Origin: Bombus terrestris
Taxonomy: Eukaryota > Arthropoda > Insecta > Hymenoptera > Apidae
Direction: 5' to 3'
Assembly: GCF_910591885.1 (NCBI RefSeq)
Contig: NC_063281.1
Coordinates: 9,221,200 to 9,285,199 of the forward strand
Length of the DNA stretch: 64,000 bases
Positions 61,901 through 64,000 of this stretch are shown here, in pieces (positions within the stretch are counted from its first letter, which is position 1; each line of letters starts with the position of its first letter). The notes under the pieces were generated by a model. That model made no database searches. It was not told where the DNA came from and was given only the letters and a program-made list of their open reading frames with translations. The position numbers were made by a program, and so were the translations under genes.

Positions 61901-63536
61901 AACTTCAAAACGGTAATTAATTTTCATAGAACGACGGGCGTAACGAGTTTCTTACATAATGGGGAGTCCGTTTTAATTATACATCATCGTCTGCGAGTTG
62001 CAGGAGCTCTCGAGTCTTCTAAGATTTCGTAAATCCATTGGAATACATTAAACCGAAACAATCCTGCTGCTCGTCTGGAAGAGGAAACGAATGAAATTGA
62101 AATTGAATCTCGTTCACCGTTGAAAACAGTGCTAGTGAGTTCCGCGATTATTTTCTCAGAATGACGAATTTTCCCAAAACTTCCTATTAACTTGGTCCAT
62201 TCTTCCACTTATTTTCTTATCCTTTTTTAAATTTCTCAATTAAAGTTAAACTGGTCTATTACCAGTGCACAAGATGAGTACTTCTTCGAGACGACGGGAG
62301 TTCGGCCAACTACTTGGTTAATTCTCTGTTAAATCATGGAATTTAATCCGGCGCAAATTGTATCGAACGGCTAAAGCCACTAACTGCAAACGATCTTCGA
62401 TAGCTGGCTTTGAACGAATACCGTTCGATCGTAAAACTTAGAGGCAAGAAACCTTATGATCGATCTACATTTGCTACGGAATTGCCTAGGAAAGTATGCG
62501 AATACTTGAAGAAACCTCTTATGAATATATATTATGTGTCTTATACGAAACAATTTGAAATTCTATTAGCACTATAATGAAACACGATTATCATGATCAT
62601 ATTGGTCAAAGGAACCAATTTGAAAATGTATATAGGGGTTAGAAATTGAGTTAGAGTTTATAATGCGGACAGTCTTGTCCTATTACGGTGATAATAAAAT
62701 TTCAGAATGTTTTATACTCGTATAACACATATGTTAAGAGCTCAAATATTTTTCCGAGCCACTGTACGTATTTGTAAAATGAATGCGTTAAATTACCCGT
62801 AGCTTGACAAGATACACGGTAACCGAATTTTCGAATGAATTTCTGAAAAATTTTAGCCACCAGAGAAGAAATTAACGAGCCGAGTTGCCTCGTCCTTCTC
62901 CCTTTTCGGCGAAAAGCGTTCATCAAGGTTGAAATTAAAATTAAATTCTACTCACCACACGAACGGTATAATACGAGAAATTTGGGATTTTTGGACTCAT
63001 TCAGTTTGTCTTGCGATACGCTAAATTACCATCGAATTTAAAGATCGGTCGATTAAAATTTTCTTCTTTTATAATAACTTTGCAAGTTAATAATACAACA
63101 AATAAAACATTAAGCATCGTTCATAAATCGTTACCAGCGAGTTTTTTTTCCGCGATAGAATTGTTTTCTATTATAAATATTGCAGTTATAAATTATAAAT
63201 AGACCGCGGATGTATTTTATGTATTTTTGGGAAATTTCGTGCTGCAAAAATACATATAATAAAAATATAACATCCTTTGCAATATTTAACGAATGATACA
63301 AATTAATGCTCGGGTTTTATTTCTTCACTCGTATTTACAAAAACATGAGTTTACACATCCGCGGTTTACTCATGAACAGGTAAATATTCAACATTTTGAT
63401 ACCTCGTAAACTGCTCCAAGGGGCATGACCAGGCAAGCAACCATAAGATCAGCAACAGCCAAACTGACGATCAAATAATTCGCCACTGATTGTAGATTTC
63501 GCTCGAGCATGATCGCCGCTATCACGAACAGGTTCC
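28471..63536 (-). CDS. 5-HT1: 5-HT1-type serotonin receptor (class A GPCR), five exons, N-terminus off window
   Basis: Exons in transcript order are 63536-63403, 32496-32353, 31228-31073, 30263-30103 and 28957-28471; all join in phase and give about 360 residues. TM2 has [13 protein letters not shown] (D2.50). TM3 has [10 protein letters not shown] with the amine-binding Asp, then DRYWAV. ECL2 contains the disulphide Cys in [15 protein letters not shown]6 has CWLPFF and TM7 has [14 protein letters not shown], followed by [13 protein letters not shown]. These features match insect 5-HT1A/1B receptors, which are Gi-coupled serotonin receptors in neurons. The third cytoplasmic loop is about 110 residues and very Ser/Thr-rich. 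The exon preceding GNLFVI, with the extracellular N-terminus and most of TM1, was not found before the right edge. Intron 1 in view is about 30.9 kb and hosts an LTR retroelement. Confidence 0.93.
30103..30263 (-). CDS. 5-HT1: 5-HT1 exon: TM5 and start of loop 3
   Basis: It encodes [20 protein letters not shown], then [13 protein letters not shown] and a basic loop segment. Phase requires a donor at GTTCCG (30102 downward), a weak site. Without splicing the frame continues about 24 codons to a stop near 30036, giving a receptor cut off after TM5. Confidence 0.85.
31073..31228 (-). CDS. 5-HT1: 5-HT1 exon: TM4 and ECL2
   Basis: It has 52 codons, [15 protein letters not shown] through [14 protein letters not shown] to [10 protein letters not shown]. 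The family-specific GWKDPDYL and the loop-2 Cys are present. The acceptor is CTTTCAG and the donor GTACCT. Confidence 0.92.
32353..32496 (-). CDS. 5-HT1: 5-HT1 exon: ECL1 and TM3
   Basis: It has 48 codons: [15 protein letters not shown], then [15 protein letters not shown], then [18 protein letters not shown]. It holds the conserved TM3 Cys, the amine-binding Asp and the DRY motif. Splice sites are ATTGCAG and GTTAAT. Confidence 0.92.
32497..35267. other. 5-HT1: 5-HT1 intron 1, proximal part
   Basis: AT-rich intron sequence, with a 16-base poly-G at 34619. No gene, tRNA or recognised element was found in it. Confidence 0.5.
34619..34634. repeat. Poly-G run of 16
   Basis: Sixteen consecutive G follow AAGAACAGC. 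This is striking in an AT-rich intron and is also a stretch where assembly or sequencing length errors are common. Confidence 0.9.
35268..35272. repeat. Target-site duplication AATAC, left copy
   Basis: AATAC sits immediately before the first TG of the left LTR. The same five bases follow the right LTR at 40250-40254. Confidence 0.8.
35273..36224 (-). repeat. 3' LTR (left copy on the plus strand)
   Basis: It matches the other LTR without an observed difference from 35286 to 36224. Only the first 13 bases (35273-35285) differ at six positions. It contains a 9-base inverted repeat, ACGCCGCGC/GCGCGGCGT, at 36183-36191 and 36212-36220, close to its 5' end on the coding strand. The element ORF stops inside this LTR. 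Confidence 0.93.
36180..39038 (-). CDS. 952-residue Gag-like ORF of the LTR element
   Basis: ATG lies at 39038-39036 and TGA at 36182-36180, inside the 3' LTR. Residues 1-95 form a charged helical region ([37 protein letters not shown]) that resembles Pao/BEL Gag N-termini in style. Residues 172-484 are four tandem copies of a 78-79 residue Ser/Thr/Pro-rich unit, with a degenerate fifth after them. Near residues 720-760 there are short 9-residue repeats of the type FHDTSWAEL. The final 190 or so residues cross a DNA duplication and include [18 protein letters not shown]. No zinc knuckle, protease or polymerase motif is visible. It may be a real structural protein or a long frame kept open by chance in a GC-rich repeat; length and the in-phase repeats favour the former. 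Confidence 0.65.
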   Translation of the reverse strand: MATENELAALRRRQSYYIAQFTRLEKKLDDIEQSGCPKEIDLLHIKDRLEAYEKEFRALQYQIVTLDEGEIARGSELEEEYERLHLRVLKQLIKTRRSTPSQSASGESTVGRESASLKLPEEQTRGLEIREQYNDRCDRLRRNQRTARQPRSSRPAHDGSATGVKLPRNALNQPTSHDPLDRKEVNPIQDNKDQPPPTETIAATRMAIPSHTTRSSARDTHNVSPTRDLTTTTFPSSASQPSDSTSQNVLNQSITRDSLDRTKLNLVQDDNGRISPTEIIAPAQMAIPSHTTRSSPRDIHNMSTVCDLTTTFAASASQSSDSTSHNVLNQSITQDPLDQKELILFQDDNGRTPPTEGTASTPAPIPSHTTRSSPRDIRTISTTRDLTTTFAASASQSSDSTLHNVLNQSIARDPLDRKGPTFIQDDNGRIPPTETIASTQTAIPSYTTRSSPHDTRNVSTTRDRTTTLTASASQPSASTTQNVSNQPNVPDLQDQKELNHVPDKNSDTPPGNTTLHVTPDMDIISESLSPRPNVKNSLSPRRRGATPASNPNRDNLHVITTMTNHLIVSSFQNAPADFNTCPLSPQSTTWDKSLILSLADCWTTPVQLPAIREKARSGWVNGGSLVPQSTMTSSTLPQPKQQRGCPNDMQYFHESDVAEIPYKKGEPCSRSYHDTIHDMWDKIAQLGQIIGGSSVLQSNTQLCDVFEPIPCITGVSFNDTSWGKLFKDTSWAEVFHDTAWAELFHDTSWIVNTNSPLTQRRTRHQDRRVFSTQRPFGRIIEFTLATTVSSRQLRTSKEADEKRISIQILSTFGKSARCITTPPGLRCSTILHEPSSSRHFLVRRLQRQLSWQCQEPRRSRLQGSQRSFDAAAKQTPGQTNILSAPAFRPHHQIPPDDHYILWTATVHRATTINKEADGRFNPFYLDRFLIGALSTGGGCYAAQHICIPSRAA
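36225..36234 (-). promoter_or_regulatory. Polypurine tract of the LTR element
   Basis: The minus strand reads GGGGGGAGGA immediately upstream of the TG of the 3' LTR, the standard position for plus-strand DNA priming. Confidence 0.85.
36287..36900 (-). repeat. Diverged direct duplication in the 3' part of the LTR-element interior
   Basis: Segment 36287-36600 resembles 36638-36900, sharing CATCCGCCTCCTT, CCGAAAGGCC, CTGTCCTGG and GTATCGTGGAACACCTC at offsets of roughly 280-350 bases. The two copies are read in different frames by the long ORF. Within the second, 27-base units (consensus near GTATCGTGGAACACCTCGGCC) encode the FxDTSW repeats. Confidence 0.8.
37587..38525 (-). repeat. Four in-frame 234-bp tandem units inside the LTR-element ORF
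   Basis: Each unit encodes 78-79 residues running from N-Q-x-x-x-x-D-x-L-D through QDDNGR, PTE, [12 protein letters not shown] and DLTTT to SASQxSxST and NVL. Units diverge moderately at the protein level, so the array is older than the LTR copies. A degraded fifth unit follows toward the C-terminus. Confidence 0.93.
39280..39297 (-). promoter_or_regulatory. Primer-binding site for tRNA-Tyr
   Basis: The plus strand reads ATCCGGCTCGAAGGACCA, which equals the 3' end of animal tRNA-Tyr including CCA. The minus (element) strand is therefore its complement, beginning TGG directly after the 5' LTR. The tRNA identity comes from recall of the tRNA-Tyr acceptor and T-arm sequence. Confidence 0.85.
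39298..40249 (-). repeat. 5' LTR (right copy on the plus strand)
   Basis: This is the partner of 35273-36224 at a constant offset of 4,025 bases with no gaps. It begins TGCTTAG next to the primer-binding site and ends GTAACA before the AATAC duplication. Confidence 0.93.
40250..40254. repeat. Target-site duplication AATAC, right copy
   Basis: It follows the CA end of the right LTR directly and matches 35268-35272. Confidence 0.8.
44434..44730 (+). CDS. Unassigned coding-like island in the 5-HT1 intron
   Basis: The plus-strand frame is open from about 44410 to the stop at 44728. It encodes [20 protein letters not shown], then [18 protein letters not shown] and [19 protein letters not shown]. 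Composition is protein-like, with a CxxC and an amphipathic helix, and GC content is above the surroundings. There is no suitable initiating ATG upstream. A clear splice acceptor is also lacking, although weak AGs lie just before it. It could be an exon of a nested gene, a decayed retrocopy, or chance. Confidence 0.3.
   Translation: MIESSVGRYLFDLSKSVGAAVTRRQIDSNRDSAKLMPPIPSNKCQNCHNAWFEMQCSKYELQMEHLMSEVSNFLDVDPYIIYHLENSLVYITWKTSYC
45202..45381. repeat. Two-copy 90-bp tandem repeat
   Basis: CTCAAT begins each copy at 45202 and 45292. Both contain CCAAGAGA, TTAACAA, TAAAGACTTCCA and TTTGTAATGTT. Copies are diverged by roughly a fifth. Confidence 0.8.
47235..47452 (+). mobile_element. Mariner-derived MITE, copy 1 (218 bp)
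   Basis: It starts TTAGGTTGTCCGGAAAGTGT and ends with the complement of TTAGGTTGTCCGAAAAGTTTC. It is bounded by TA dinucleotides (47233-47234 and 47453-47454), as expected for Tc1/mariner insertion. The interior carries no transposase. Confidence 0.88.
47455..55897. other. 5-HT1: 5-HT1 intron 1, between the two MITEs
   Basis: AT-rich intron. It includes pieces of an older dispersed repeat (about 47455-47560, 50150-50260 and 55620-55770), the inverted repeat at 50.68 kb, and a short segment open on both strands at 55.1-55.3 kb. No gene recognised. Confidence 0.4.
50678..50756. repeat. Short inverted plus direct repeat cluster
   Basis: CTAAGGAATGCGGAT (50678-50692) is followed by two near-complementary copies, AATCCGCATTTCCTTAG (50709-50725) and ATCCGCATTCCCTTAG (50741-50756). 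It could fold into alternative hairpins. Confidence 0.8.
55900..56084 (-). mobile_element. Mariner-derived MITE, copy 2 (185 bp), inverted relative to copy 1
   Basis: The same family as the element at 47.2 kb, in reverse orientation: TTAGGTTGCCCGAAAAGTTT on the left, and the complement of the CCGGAAAGTGTCTTTC end on the right. TA dinucleotides flank it. It is shorter by an internal deletion of about 30 bases and has no coding capacity. Confidence 0.88.
56087..63402. other. 5-HT1: 5-HT1 intron 1, distal part
   Basis: AT-rich apart from a somewhat GC-richer stretch at 58.33-58.65 kb that contains a 17-base tandem (ATCAGGAATTCGC at 58357 and 58374). Old repeat sequence lies at about 62.5-62.76 kb. 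A set of loosely repeated segments lies at 57.78-58.2 kb, with CTAGTAGTATAA-like motifs. No gene recognised. Confidence 0.4.
63403..63536 (-). CDS. 5-HT1: 5-HT1 exon: end of TM1 and TM2
   Basis: It encodes (G)[19 protein letters not shown], then [12 protein letters not shown] through MPLGAVYE. The acceptor is TTCCAG and the donor GTATCA. Phase 0 at its end joins I-N-S-G-W 31 kb away. Confidence 0.9.
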
Positions 63537-64000
63537 CTGGAACAAAAATTTGTTTTAGAAAATGCCCCAAGTACTCCATCGCGTGAAGATCGAGCAAACA
63601 TTCCCTAAAACAGCGACTTAAGCTTTCCGCATAATTACTCGTAGGAAACTCTAAATCGTATGCTTTCAAAACATTTCACAGTCTGTTTCATGAGCATTGA
63701 AATAGGTGACGTTATCAAGATCCCCTACCTACATGATTTTAGCGCGTGCTTTGAGGTGGTTCGCTGCAACTTTTAGGTTCGCCGAGAGTCGCCGTTTTAA
63801 TCATACATCCAGTTAGTTGCGCACGGTCCTCGGAACTCGCGTAAATAATTCATAAGCTGATTACCAAGGAACCCTGAAAAGCACGAAGCTGAATGATTCT
63901 CGTTTCATTTTCGATGAAAATTCCCACATATTACTTTCTTCGGTTAATAATTCCGGATAAAAGATGGTCGCTGGTAGCAGATTTTCCGGATGCGTAAACT
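63537..64000. other. 5-HT1: 5-HT1 intron before the TM1-TM2 exon
   Basis: No hydrophobic coding segment able to supply the start of TM1 is present on the minus strand here, so the 5' exon or exons of the receptor lie past the right edge. Confidence 0.5.

Overview
The window is animal, insect-like DNA, most probably from a hymenopteran such as a bee. It is AT-rich, its genes are split into many small exons by AT-rich introns, and the readable proteins are insect types: a CCHamide receptor, a 5-HT1 serotonin receptor and an M13 neprilysin. It also carries mariner-type short inverted-repeat elements and a BEL/Pao-like LTR retroelement. The species call is inference; nothing in the sequence names it. 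All exon models were built by hand from reading frame, phase and GT/AG (or GC/AG) sites.

Layout. 1-3.9 kb: no recognisable gene. 3.9-9.3 kb (+): a six-exon CCHamide-type neuropeptide receptor with a probable 5' UTR carrying a start-stop upstream ORF. 9.3-19.1 kb (+): a coiled-coil gene resembling hinderin/KIAA1328. Four exons chain in phase, and the last exon has been amplified into six 148-bp tandem units that occupy the 3' UTR. 20-24.6 kb (-): a 17-exon neprilysin-like zinc metallopeptidase with all catalytic motifs readable. 24.6-28.4 kb: apparently intergenic. 28.5-63.5 kb (-): a 5-HT1-type receptor with five exons, whose first intron in view is about 30.9 kb; the N-terminal exon lies beyond the right edge.

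That giant intron holds most of the mobile DNA. A 4,977-bp non-autonomous LTR retroelement lies at 35,273-40,249 on the minus strand. It has near-identical LTRs, a 5-bp target duplication, a tRNA-Tyr primer-binding site, a polypurine tract, and one 952-codon ORF with a Gag-like start, large tandem repeats and no recognisable pol. The intron also holds two mariner-derived elements in opposite orientation and several old diverged repeats. Short coding-like islands, the best at 44.4 kb, remain unexplained.

Functionally the window links peptide and amine signalling (two GPCRs) with a peptidase family that often cleaves neuropeptides. There is no sequence evidence that the genes are co-regulated. 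The most interesting items are the pol-less LTR element with its repeat-built ORF, the exon-derived minisatellite, and the unusual receptor splice features.
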